From Melanocharis versteri (Eukaryota; Chordata; Aves; Passeriformes; Melanocharitidae): a DNA stretch of 64,000 bases. A model generated the notes under the pieces. That model did not search any database. It saw nothing but the letters and a program-made list of their open reading frames with translations, and had not been told where the DNA came from. Shown here piece by piece: positions 45,995 through 57,610 of the stretch (within the stretch, counting starts at the first letter, position 1; each line of letters opens with the position of its first letter). The stretch is taken from NCBI GenBank assembly GCA_013397845.1, contig VZTG01001997.1:1326212-1390211 (forward strand), given 5' to 3'. Position numbers and translations under genes: made by a program.

Positions 45995-48340
45995 TTAAAG
46001 AGAATACTTTAGTTCTGCCAATGACTTTATACCTTCAGGAAAGGAAATTAGATTTTCGTGATGAAAAGAAGAGAAGATACATATTTAAGTGAAGATTTCT
46101 GTTAGAAAGGTTTAATAGACTAATAATAAATCCATTCCAAGCTGGCTGCCAGGTACTGTGAAAAATTCTGTTCATGTTGTCTGAGTGCTGAGTAGTTACA
46201 CTTTGTGAGTTTGCTTCCTGATGCCAGTGATTCTGATGTCTTGTTGCCCTTTTTCTGACATAAAATGGGCCAAGAAATCCGGAAACTTTAACTCATAAGA
46301 TTAACAAGCCAAGAATTATGATTAGCTTTGAGCTATGAATGTATAATTGAATGTATCATGGATGCTTGATAACCTTTTCTGATGTGGTGTGCTTTTTATG
46401 GTATTTTCCACTTTGTAATTGAGGTATTTGTTTATTAAATTGCAGTCATCACTTTTGTCAGTCATTCATGCCTTCTTGTATTTCCAGCTGCTTGTTTCCA
46501 TCTCAATCTTCTCACCTTCCTGCTTTGCAATCTACCAGCTTGCTGCTTAAGGTACTCGTGCTCTGTCAGTCTCGACCAGACCTCAGGGGCTGAACAGGGG
46601 AACACAGCTTCCCGAGGTGCTCAGTGCTCAGCTCAGCATGGACCTTCTGCTCGCCCAGCAGTCATGGCACTAAGGAATGAGAGGTCTGCTTGTGCGTGCT
46701 GAGCAAGCAGCCTTCTCCCCTCTCCTTGTGCTCAGCCCTGGCCAGCCTCATCCTCGCCCTGGCGGAGGTGCCTGATGGCCTGCAGGCTGCCCTGCTCCGT
46801 CCCTCCGTGCGCCTGTCACTGCTGCAGAGGGAGCCATGGCCCCTGGGGCTGTGTGCAGGAGAGCAGGGGAGGCTCACCTTGCCTGCTGGCTTGTGGCACG
46901 TCCCTGGGCTCTGCTGCTACCTGCATTTTCAGCACTGACAGCAACAGAAGTTGCCATTGGAAGCACTTAGTTTGAAAAGTCTTACAATCTGCTTTAGCAA
47001 TCTCTTTTGTTTGGCCAAGTGTAAAACATGCCAACCTTCACACCTCTGTGTCTTAATGCCTTTTGGAGAGTCTAGGCTTCCTGATTGAATAGTTTCTGTC
47101 TTTTTGTAATGTACAGTCCTCTGTAGCAATTACCCTTAGAACAAGATGACTTGACTTTCAGCTTTATCCTGGATAATCTGGAGAATCAGTTCAACAGAGT
47201 TTATGTTACAGAATGTCAGGCCAGATTTTGAAAAAAGGGATCTAGAGAGCTAAAGTGCAAATTTAGGCCCAACCTATTCATCTGCATCTAAGAGCAGCCT
47301 CCAAGAGCTCCAGTACTTACACACCCAAACATCCATGGGTATCCATATTTTTGCCAGACAAGCTATGCAGGCCCTGGGAGTTGCACTCAGCCTGGTCAGA
47401 GCCACTGCATTTGTAGATGAGCCTCTCTGCCACCTGGGATCCCTCATGCAGAGCCTGCATGCAGGGCTGATCTGTGAAATGTCATGTGAGCATGAGTAAG
47501 ATTCAGTGATTAAAAAGAGGTCAGCAAAAAGCACAGAACTTGCATCCCCACTGTCACTGAAAATTACAGTAGGTTGCAGAAGGGAGCATTGTTATTGAAC
47601 AAGCTGGAGGTCCTTGCTGGGCTGTGAGAAATGAGTTCAGCATCGTTTGGAGACAAAAGGAACTGCAGTTCCCATTTTTGCTAGACAGAAACCATTAAAC
47701 TCTGCAGCTCTTCTGCTAAAGGGAGCCCTTCACCCTTCTCTGTGAAGATCATGAAGCCATGATGCTCCAGTAAGTTATGCACGGGGCCAGGAGAGCCGGG
47801 CACTGTGGTCTCACCATAAGAGAGATTTCCCTTGAGGGCACATAAAAGTTTTTTTTCTGGTTGCTCAGACAGAAGCTCCCACTACATTTTGTGTGGATGC
47901 TGGGAAAGCAGAGGTATTTGTGTAAGAGCAGACTCAGAGTCCCTGCCTCGTGCCCTGTGTTGCTGTTGTGGGGTAGGCTTGTTCTTCCCTGAGGAATGGC
48001 ATAGACATTTCACTTCAAAGCAGATTTGGTCTGTAATTTGGCATTTGGATGGTGCTAAAACCTGGAGAAGCTTTTCAGGTGTTCTTCCATGTGGATGTCA
48101 TACATGGCAACCACGGGCTCTGAAGCCTTTTGCTGCACAGAGGATGTAAGGACTCGGCTCTGGTTTGCAAATTCCATTCCTGCAGCTGAACCCCACCTGT
48201 ACCATCAAATGGAGCAGCCATCCTACAAGCCTCAGCACAGTGTAACTGGGGCTGTCATCATAATGCTCAAAGAAACTGTGGGATGGGCTCAGGCTGGAAT
48301 ACAGTAGGCCCTAGGAGATGTGATTTGCAAGATAATGTAG
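45995..48340. other. Non-coding stretch
   Basis: No gene is recognised. A GC-richer, CpG-poor patch at 46600-46930 has overlapping frames on both strands. A 105-codon plus-strand frame at 47832-48149 is Cys/Trp-rich without a domain. Confidence 0.5.
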
Positions 48341-48344
48341 TCAC

Positions 48345-48385
48345 TCTCTATAAAATGGAAGAGCATTCTTGGCATTTTATAGAGA
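48345..48385. repeat. Perfect 13-bp inverted repeat (hairpin)
   Basis: TCTCTATAAAATG pairs perfectly with CATTTTATAGAGA across a 15-nt loop. The loop can add a small AAGA/TCTT stem. The total of 41 nt is shorter than usual microRNA precursors. Confidence 0.7.
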
Positions 48386-51300
48386 TAAACACTGCAACTT
48401 GGCATTCCTGAGAGATGAATTTGTGTTTGAAAATAATATTACAGCTCTTTTTTATCAATACTTCATTTTAATTGGAGCTGTCTATAAGCTGTATCTGTTC
48501 TTTCAATGAGAGCTACTGGACAACTCAGCTGAAATTCCCTTCCTTGCGTTATCAAACCACAAGTTCACTCTTCAAAGAGCAAATGTTTTTAATATTCTGT
48601 GCAAGCTACAGGATTAAATTCTCACATTTTGTGTTCCTCCAACAATCTGTTAGTCAGAACAGGTGGACACAAATATGTCCTTTGTATTACTATTAGTGTT
48701 TACTGGTTTTCCATGTAAACAAAGTAATTTTTCAGCAGCTTGCTTGTGGGTTCAAGGTATCCATTATTAAGAATTTGACATATTTGACTTAAACCTACAG
48801 TAGCTAAATGCAAAAAGTGTAATATACTCTGTTCCTTCACAGTGCTGGGAAAAACTCCAAAGGTCTGGATTGAAGAGAAGAGATGTAATGCCCATACATG
48901 GGGGTAAAAATAGCATGAGAGACTGATTGGGAATCATACATTCAGCCTACAGCCATTAAAGGGAAACAGTAAGTTGAAGCAGAAGCCTTTTGATCTTTTG
49001 CTTGTCAGACTTCTCAGAAGTGCTTGTTCTTACTCTGCCACTTGCTATCTTCAAGCTGACTTATTCTCCCAGGCCAGGGAGCAGTACTTAATGCATCCCT
49101 TTCCCTCTTTCTCTCAGTGCCTGCTCACACTTGAGCAGCCAAAAACTTACCTAGCAAAGAACTGTTTATGAAATCAAAGCATCTCAAAGACCAATATTGT
49201 TCTATCAGCTCCATCGTAAGAAGCTGTCCTTCGTTACAGCAAAAACCTCTCATCACTCCTGCACGTATCTTTCTTGTCTCAGTTGTTTTCTTTTCCTGGC
49301 TGGCACTTGGCTAGAACTGTTCATTGCTGACCCTTGTGCATCGTGTTTACAGTTGTTCTCCACCTTCAGCTACAGCGAAGCCCTTCAGGGGCTGCATTTT
49401 GATCTTCTGAGAAAATGTTTGTTTTATTGCTGTCATCTCCGTGGCATTTCTCTCTCTACTGTGCTTAAGATAAGTAAAATTGTATTTTCTTCTAGTTTTG
49501 ACACTTCCTTAAACTGTGATAGCAGGGGGCTATGAAAGTATGAAAGATATCATGTTCACTTGTTTGGTGGTTGGTTTGTCTTTTTCCTAAAGCCATCACA
49601 TTTCAGTTACTACTTTTTGCGCAGTCACCCCTCCTCTAAGGTGTGTTACATGTGCCTGTAATATGTTTGTAGCCAGAATTTTCTGTGCAACCAGCACACA
49701 CAGAGCAAGATGACTTTTTTGGTGGTTCTGCAGTGGGATACAGCTGCAGACTGCATCCTGCCAGGTAATATGAAGGAAACTTTTCACCCGTTTCATAACA
49801 ACGCCTGGAATTACAGGATCCTAATTCTTTTTAAACTTTAAACAAATGGCCTTGAGCTTCTTAAGAAGGAATTTTTGGGCTTTGTTATTTTAAAGTTAGT
49901 TATGTCTGAAGGGAACCACATGCTGTCGTCTCAAGTCTAACTTAACAAGCTGTAAAAAAACTTACACAACTGTGTGCAAATAAACAGCTGTTAAAACCAC
50001 CCAACCATCAGAGAAGCCAAATCTGATAGAAATGAAACAGCAGAAACTATGTTCATAATAATTCAAATGCCAAAGTTACATGGGATTTTTTCCCTTATTC
50101 CTCCCCTCTTCCACTCTAAGTTGAACTGATTCAGATGCTTTCTTAGGAGGAGGGGGTGGAGAGCCCTGAGAAGTGTCTGGGTTATGAAGCAGTAAGAGCT
50201 CTCTGAAAAAAATAAAAACCAGGCTATTCTGTTTGAGATTTGCTTGCCATTGTGTCTTCCTGTGCACATGTGCAAGTGTGTGAACCTTTGAGGATTCCTG
50301 CTATGTTGTATCCTAGCTTTTTCTCAGACTGTGATTATTCAGCAAGAAGTGTGGGCTGCTGAGCCTGTCAATGAATTCACGGCATGCCATCATTCAAAGG
50401 CTAACATTGGCCTGGCACAGGATGCATTTGGTATACAACGTGCCTTTCCTAGAGTCAATCTTATCAGGACAGTTGTGTATTCTGCAACATCCATTTCAGT
50501 TGTTTTTTTTTTTTTTTCTGAAATGTCTTTACTTGCTTTGCAGGGAAAAATAGTGAGGAATGTTGTCCTTTTGTAAGCATAAAGAAGTTGAAGAAACAGT
50601 GAGCTCTTGCGTTTGTTAGTGCTGTAACTGACTGAAAGGCACAGAGCCACACTGGTCCCTGTGGCTCTGCACATTCACTAGCCCAGCGCTCAGCAGCTGG
50701 AGTCTGGATCCACTTCATCCCCTATGCACTTCTACTGACCAAAATTGCCTGTGTGACCACATACCTGTCCTCTCTGTGCCTGTGGTGGGTCCTTGCTTGT
50801 TTTACTGAAGGAATATGGAAGAAGGTTTGAAAGCAGATCTCCTGCAGCCAGGCCACAGCCTGAAGAATAATTTCACTTGTGCTCTCCTTTCTCTTCTCTC
50901 CTCAGACCTATCTCTCTCTCAAAATCAGAGGGCACTGACCTTTAACCTTTCACAAGCACTTCTGGAAACCCTGCCTTGGTTTGCCTGTACACATTGCTTT
51001 TTGGAGAAACAGGAAATCAGCTTGTGCTATTTTAATCCTGGTGCTTTCATATAAATATGTACTATTATTTTTAACAACTTTGCGGAAGGAAAAGTATGTT
51101 TACAAGCACCAAAAATTGTGTCTCCAGTACAAAATATGAATCTGAAAAATACTGATGGAAACTTGATACTGCCTCACAGAGACTGTAAGGTAATGTCACT
51201 GTTGTTCATGTCACTTTCATTTGTTCTGATTCTTATTTCTTCTATCTGTGCAAAATATAAAGGCGATATCTATGTCATCTTTTAATGGATATTACTAGTT

Positions 51301-53610
51301 AGTACTTTAGGGATGGCTGAGTTGAATAATTAAAGGGCTGAATAGCACAGTTTTTCATGCCTTGCATCCTTCACACTCTGGTCTAAAGCACAGCCATAAT
51401 CACAGCAGGAACTTTGTTGAGAATAAATAAAAGTGGAAGGGTAACATAGCTGGAATTTCTTCTTCAAGTCTCCCACTACTATAATCTTATTCCATCCAAA
51501 CACTTATTTCAAGTAACCACAGTATGTTTCACTAAAAATTTTACTGGACACATTAACTGCACATTAATGGCTCTTGCATAGCTGATGTATTTGTAGCTCT
51601 AGGGGAAGGAAAAGCAAGGCCACTTTGATATCAGTTTATGTAACACAGATTTTGTTTCTTGGAAGACTCGAGTACATTAAGAGTATAAACCATACTGGAA
51701 TATGTTCCATATGGCAGTTTCTCAGGTATTGTGATAGCTAATCCAAGTTAATAATTAAAATCCACTTCTATCACTCTTTCCTTCAGGATGCAAGGGCTGG
51801 AGTTTTCCTTTTAATACCGTATCATCTTTTCCTGAGTATGTGGTCCTGTCCTTACTACCACAGCATACTTAATATTTTATTGTGTAATATTTCATCTGGG
51901 TAAACAAGCAAAAGGAAAGAGGGTTGGTTTGTTCTCTAAGATACTTTTTAATAACATGAGCCCACAGTGATATCAGTGATTGATGGAGCACTAATAGCAC
52001 CGGCAGCCTTAAGGCCCTGTTTCCAGAATAGTAGTGGAAAATGTCCTCTGCTCCCTTTCTCCTAGCTGCACATTTTGATGGTGTTTTTATCTTGGTTTGG
52101 GCCACCACAGAGATGCTGTTCTTGTGATCAGCAGCTGCTGTGCTCAGCATGAAGTATTTTTGGATTTGTCCATGTTGGAGGGACTTTCAGAGGTTGAAGG
52201 TATAAGAGCAGCCTGAAAGGGAGATTGTGCTCAGAAACCCAGTTTCATGCTCTTGGGACATTTCACCTCTTCGGTTATAAAACACGAGGTTTTTGTCTGC
52301 CTGCTTGGCAGGATGCTGTGATCTCATGATCACTGGATAGTGCATCCCCTATCTTGAGCCCTAAAGGAGCTATCACCAGTACAAACATAGGAATTAGCTG
52401 TAAATACTCAGAAACCTGAACTTGCAAAATGAATGTACTTCAGGCTTGTTTGTTGGGGTTTTCTGCCCATAAAATGTTCTGCTAGGAAAAGAAGGCCATG
52501 CATAAAATGGAGAATATTCCAGTGTTCTTCTTCAGTACATGGAGATAGGTCTTTGGTGTCCTATCACCAAACCAAAAGAAAAGGTTTGGACTGCGTTACC
52601 TAAAACGTGAAAGAAAATAAGTGCAACTCCCACTTGGCAGGGCAGCTTCTCCTCATAGGTGTAGGTAGAGCTGTACAGGTTTGCTCAAGGCAGAACTGCA
52701 ATTTAGTGACTCATGGATGTGACCACCAGCTAATCTTCACAAAGACTCCACAATATCAACTGCTTGCCTTTGGCCTAAAAATGCCAAATTAAAAAGAGTT
52801 TACTTTAAAAATTTCCAAAGAGCTGTTGCAGGAGAAGTTGGAGATTCAGATCCATTTGCAGATGCTTTCACACACTGTCAGGAGCAGTGTCCAACCTGCT
52901 CTCTGGCATGTGGGCTGATGGACTTGCCCTGTGCCAAAGATTTTCATGTTCTGTGTTTTTTCTACTGCATAACTGTCAGACAGCTTTGGAGTTCACGGTG
53001 GGAGCATTCAGACGCAGTGCAGCTGTGCCTGTTGCTCCAACAACTACTCTATATCCCAGGCAGGCCACAGAACAAGACAAAAAGCAGCTGTGCTGCCAGT
53101 CCATGAGTCACAAAGCATCTTCCACCTGGGAAGAAAACGGTTGCATCAGTAGGTTATGTAATTTAATTCTCCAAAGTTTTAAAATGATAATCAGTTAATT
53201 TTTACTTACTATTGTAAACTGCTTGACTGGAATTACCCCATCGCTTACATGGGCAATAATTTTGGATTAAGAGGTTTTCTTCCGTATTTTCACTTTTTTT
53301 TACTAACATGAGATAACAAGAAGCTAAGTTAAACATGTTTGCTAATGAGTGTGCATCTGACTTCACAGTTTCAGCAGTTTATTACTGAAGATTTACCAAT
53401 ATTTTTTTTTTATTAATGGAAATAGCTAACCAGACAGAACAAAGTTAATGGTTTTTCTCAACTAATATAGGTTGATAGTAATGTTTTGGCTTGTGATAAA
53501 AGGAAAAAAACTGGTGAATTTTGAGCATCATCTTCTTTTTCTTCTGCCACAACTTTTCAGGTATTTAAAACCAGTTTCTTCCTCCTTTCAAAGCCTTCAG
53601 TGTTTGTGGT
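48386..53610. other. Non-coding stretch with a 15-T homopolymer
   Basis: No exon, RNA gene or repeat family is recognised. A run of 15 T lies at 50503-50517. Frames of 94-112 codons (49197-49535 plus, 50390-50674 minus, 52887-53198 plus) have no recognisable motif. Confidence 0.5.
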
Positions 53611-53614
53611 CAGA

Positions 53615-53744
53615 AGACCAGATTTGCTGATGCCTGGGACCAGAGCTGCTGCCAGGGCCCTCACGCCTGCCCAAGACACTGTGTGCAAATCTAGATGGGG
53701 GCACTGGCAGCAGCTCTGGTCCCAAGTGTCAGCAAATCTGGTCT
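53615..53744. repeat. Large inverted repeat: 46-bp arms, 38-bp loop
   Basis: The left arm (53615-53660) and right arm (53699-53744) are reverse complements with only four mismatches, for example AGACCAGATTTGCTGA against TCAGCAAATCTGGTCT and GGGACCAGAGCTGCTGCCAG against CTGGCAGCAGCTCTGGTCCC. Transcribed, it would fold into a long stem with a 38-nt loop. AGATTTGCT appears again at 53761-53769, and GCAAATCT lies inside the loop. It may be a foldback-type element, a hairpin RNA precursor or the footprint of a template-switch inversion. Frames on both strands cross it, but I see no coding family. Confidence 0.85.
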
Positions 53745-56590
53745 GCTGCCCAGCCTGGGGAGATTTGCTAGATTTCTGCCCATATCCAGTGTCTGAGGGG
53801 GTGAATGCTGCAGCAATCTTAAAGGGACTTTGCTTTATTTCCACCTTCCTTTTGGATTCATGCTTTATGGGAAAATAGATTGTGAATCTATATAACTGAC
53901 AGATTTGTCAGTGCTTATTGAATAGCTTAAAATAAAGAAGAAGCAAGCACACATGCTGTTCCCTCTGGGGAGACAACCTATCTGCAGGAATTTAGCCAAT
54001 TCCATCTATTTATTTATTATTACACTATTTATTTAGCAGATCTGGAAGAAAAGACATTTGATTTTTAATTGCTTTAATTTTCATATTTCTTAGAGAAAAG
54101 CAATAATAGAAATCAAGTTACCAGGTACATTTTACAGCTGCTAAAACCACCCTCAGCAGGGGGGAACAGCAGCTTGCCACTCCTAGTCAGGAGCAGCACT
54201 GCCTCTCCCAGCAGTTCGCTGGTTTTATGAAGTTTGGACTTGTAATAAATTTTTGCTATTGGTTGTTGGGAGATAGTACCTATATATCCATTTCTTAAAC
54301 ATAGCACAGCTTCATGGTGGTTTTTGTAAGCTCTAGGCAACGGGCCAATCTGAACAAGCTCAGTGGTTTTTTTCTCTGAAGCTGCCCTATCATCCTGTGA
54401 GGAGGTTGCCAGAGCTCTGAGGTGTCTTTACGTCCCTGCTTGTTCCAAGAGTAAAGTTTGGCTGTGCCCAAGGACATGAACTCCTTCCCAAAGTCCTTCT
54501 GGAGTGTCAGCAGGCGTAATGTCTCTTGGAAACTGGTGGGGACAGTCCCTGCAGCACTCGGAATAGTACAGAATGCTCTCTCCTGGGCAAACTGTTTGGA
54601 AAGGCTAAATTACTTAAAATCCCATTTATACAGCAAACTGGTGCAGTCAAGGAAAAGTAGGAGAGTCAAGAATCTAGCAGTGTTTAATATACTTTTGCAA
54701 GGATTATTTGACATCTCTTATTTAATATCTCTTATTTTTGTGATGTTTAGGAGAGAGAATTGCCGTCTTTCACCTCCCTTCTCTAATCCATTTCCTGTGT
54801 GTTAGCAAAGGGTAAAACACACTTGGGTACTGCACTGCAACTGTGGTGACTTTATATGAAGACAAATTCCTGAGGCTGGAATATTGTGACTGGTCTGAAA
54901 AAATGTTGCACATTCTTCTTTCTTCATTTAAATAGAAGCAGCATGGAAATTTTGCAAAGAATGGGGGTGGAAGAAATGTTTTCTGTTTTCCAAAAGTGGG
55001 CGAGAGATTGAAATACAATTGCAATTAAATTTTTTGTATGTCCTTGATGGTAAAGATGAAGCTTGTTTGGATAGAGTTTTTCACTACTTTATTTCAATTG
55101 TCTAAATCACAGTTCTTGAGACCTTATACACTTGAGACCTTATTTAGAGGTGAATAGGAGCTTAGCTGCAAGGCCCCACTGTTGAAAGCTGAGTATCTCA
55201 TTTTCCAGCAAGCAGTAAGCTCAGCTGATGGATGTATTCACAACGTAAGTGCTGTCACAGCACTGGTTTTCAAGAACTGATATATTAGGATACACACTAA
55301 TGCACAAAAGACTTGTAAGTGGCTGCAGTTTGGACGTTGCAAAAAATAGTAATCTGTATTTAGAGCAATTTATTTCCTCTTCTGACAGACTTCTGAAGTG
55401 GGAATGCCTTATCAGTCTTCACTGCTGAGTGCCCTGGGATCTTTTTTTGAAGCAAATCAGCTTTCACCTGGCAGAAGTGGATGAGAAGGGTGGTTTGAAC
55501 TCTGTCACTGCAGCTGGCACAGGTCCTCAGTGCTGGAATGACTGCTGCCTTTGGAATCAGACAGAAAACAGGAGCTGATGCAAAGTGTGTTTTTGAACCA
55601 TCACCCTTTGTCAGACGGCATTGATTCCCTAAACACCACCGGTGTGATGGAAACAAAGGTGAACTCCTTTGCTCTGACTTTATTAAGTGGGAATGAGCTC
55701 TGTGAAATGCAGCAAAAGGGTGTTACCAGTTTATGACTCTGCCAAGGCAGCAAGGTGGTGCTGCATATGGGAATGAAGCCTTGTTTAATCAGGTTTTGTA
55801 ACTACTTTGATACAATTTTAGCTGAAGCGTGTTGAGTCAAGCAGTTGCTGGTTTAATGCTCATACTGTTTCGTCTTCAGTTGCAGATTTCGGAATTTAAC
55901 AAATACCAATTCAATAACCATTTTTTACCGCTGCACATTGATCATCTACAAATATGCCTGCAGTAACTGTATGTTGTATTTTTATTTGTTTTTACTCAAG
56001 AGACCAGTGTTAGATGTCAAGTCTCCCCTGAAGTGTACTAAATTTTTGGGTAGATTTTAAAGATGAGAAGTATCAATCCTCAGCTTGAGCTCACAATAAA
56101 GGCAGGCGAGCCCAGCAGCAGCAGAGCTTTTCCCTCTCCAGAATCACAAGCATGGTTTAGTTTTACAATGTTTTCTTGACTCCCCCCTTAGATCTAGAGG
56201 AGGAAAAACTTCCACGGTGAGATGTAGCAGGGACGGGGCTGTTTGAGAGCAGAAGCACCCAAGGAGAGCTCGCAGGTGAGCAGGTTCTACACTGCGCAGC
56301 AGCCTGGCAGGTTCTCAGCAGTGACAGCCTGACACCAGGGCACACCTCACCTATTGGGAACACACACACAGCCTACAGGGAGTTTGTAGCAATGGAAGGC
56401 TGTTATTTATAGGCAATGGGAAAGTTTGTGCCTTGTGTTTGCAATTGCAGTTAAGCAAATAAACGGTGAAATTGCACTTTATCCTCTTCGTTCAGTTGTT
56501 AAACCCACAGGTTTCTTCCCCAAGAATCATATCTGTTTTTCTTGATTTAACATCTATAACCAAGGCACCTATCAATTACTCTGAGGGTTT
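53745..56590. other. Non-coding stretch
   Basis: No exon or repeat family is recognised. A 17-bp imperfect tandem pair lies at 55114-55143. A 115-codon plus-strand frame at 54458-54805 has no recognisable motif. Confidence 0.5.
55114..55143 (+). repeat. 17-bp-period tandem pair CTTGAGACCTTAT
   Basis: CTTGAGACCTTAT occurs at 55114-55126 and again at 55131-55143 with ACAC between. It is a small slippage duplication. Confidence 0.65.
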
Positions 56591-56622
56591 ATAGAGCTGC
56601 TTTTTTGGTTTTGTTTTACTTT

Positions 56623-56715
56623 AAAAACAAGCAAAAACCACAAACCCCCTAAAATTCTAAAGTGTTTCTGAGGAAAAAAATGTTGGGGTTTTTGTTGGTT
56701 TTTTTTTTTTCCCCC
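56623..56715. repeat. A/C tract facing a G/T tract (imperfect hairpin)
   Basis: An A/C run ending CCACAAACCCCC (from 56623, with one G at 56631) is followed after about 30 bp by a G/T run, GTTGGGGTTTTTGTTGG plus twelve T, then CCCCC. The two runs are roughly complementary and could fold together. Confidence 0.45.
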
Positions 56716-57013
56716 TGAGAAGGGAACATCTTATAATTAGGAATAACAAGAAATTCAGGTTTGTAGCAAGTGAATTAAAGCCTGCAAAGTAGCTTGAACG
56801 TTTTCAGCTGAAAGCTGCTTTGGAAGCTTAACATGGAATTAGTTTTTGAAGTATGCCTGGACTATCAAGAAGTTAATTGATGGAGTGTGAGCTATACCCA
56901 CTTAAAAGGCACAGACAGGGAAATCAGTGCATTCTCCGTGAGAGGCTCTTAATGATTTCCTTTCAGAGAATGTGCACACTATCTTAATTATACAGGAGCC
57001 TACGTAAAGGTAC

Positions 57014-57032
57014 CATTGGACTGCATCCAATG
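57014..57032. promoter_or_regulatory. CATTGGA-CTGCA-TCCAATG dyad (inverted CCAAT boxes)
   Basis: Perfect 7-bp arms carry an inverted and a direct CCAAT core with a 5-bp spacer. Downstream, TTGCGTCA (57070-57077) resembles a C/EBP-ATF composite site. The region 56980-57150 is AT-rich and non-coding. Confidence 0.35.
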
Positions 57033-57399
57033 AAAACTAAAACAAACAATATGACAACAAAAAGGGCACTTGCGTCATTTCACTTTAGCATTTATAAGAC
57101 AAACAATAACTAGCAAATAAAAAGCTCCTAGCCTATGATGTGCTTACCAGTGCCAGGATACATATTCCTTCCTTATTACCTTCTCATGTAATCTTTAAAA
57201 CAAAGAACTCCATATCAGAAAATGCTGGGACAGTCTTTTCTGTCTGCACAAAAGCAAGACCATCTTACAGAAGGAGACATGTTTCCTGTGGTGCTCTGCT
57301 GGCTTCATGTGATTAATGACCTCAGCATTTCAAAGATAAGTCTCTCTGTGTGAATGTGATCTTCTCCTGTGTGCACAAGGGCACACAGCCACTAAAAAA

Positions 57400-57610
57400 A
57401 AAATGTATGAGAAAGGATGGGTGATAAAGCTAGCAGTGAAACTGAGGTGCTGGAGCATTATCATTAGGGATGCCATTGTTTTGTGTAAAGTGTAGATTTC
57501 AATATATTCAGTAATGGTGATTAAAATTATGAGTTTTCCTAAATGGCAAGCCTTGCCTCTGTGATCAAATCGATCTTGTGAAATTCCGTATCCATGAGAT
57601 CCCAAGATAC
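57400..57610. promoter_or_regulatory. AT-rich motif block
   Basis: ATTATCATTAGGG, GCCATTGTTTTG (SOX-like), AGTAATGGTGATTAAAATTATG and ATCAAATCGATCTTG lie within 200 bp of each other. A 91-codon minus-strand frame (57330-57605) overlaps but is unrecognised. I consider a regulatory element more likely than coding. Confidence 0.27.

Noticed and set aside
50503..50517. 15-T run as a possible reverse retroposon tail
   Set aside because: No retroposed body or target-site duplication is recognisable beside it.
55750..55765. Second CTCF-like GGTGGTGCTG word
   Set aside because: The left half of the core does not match the consensus.
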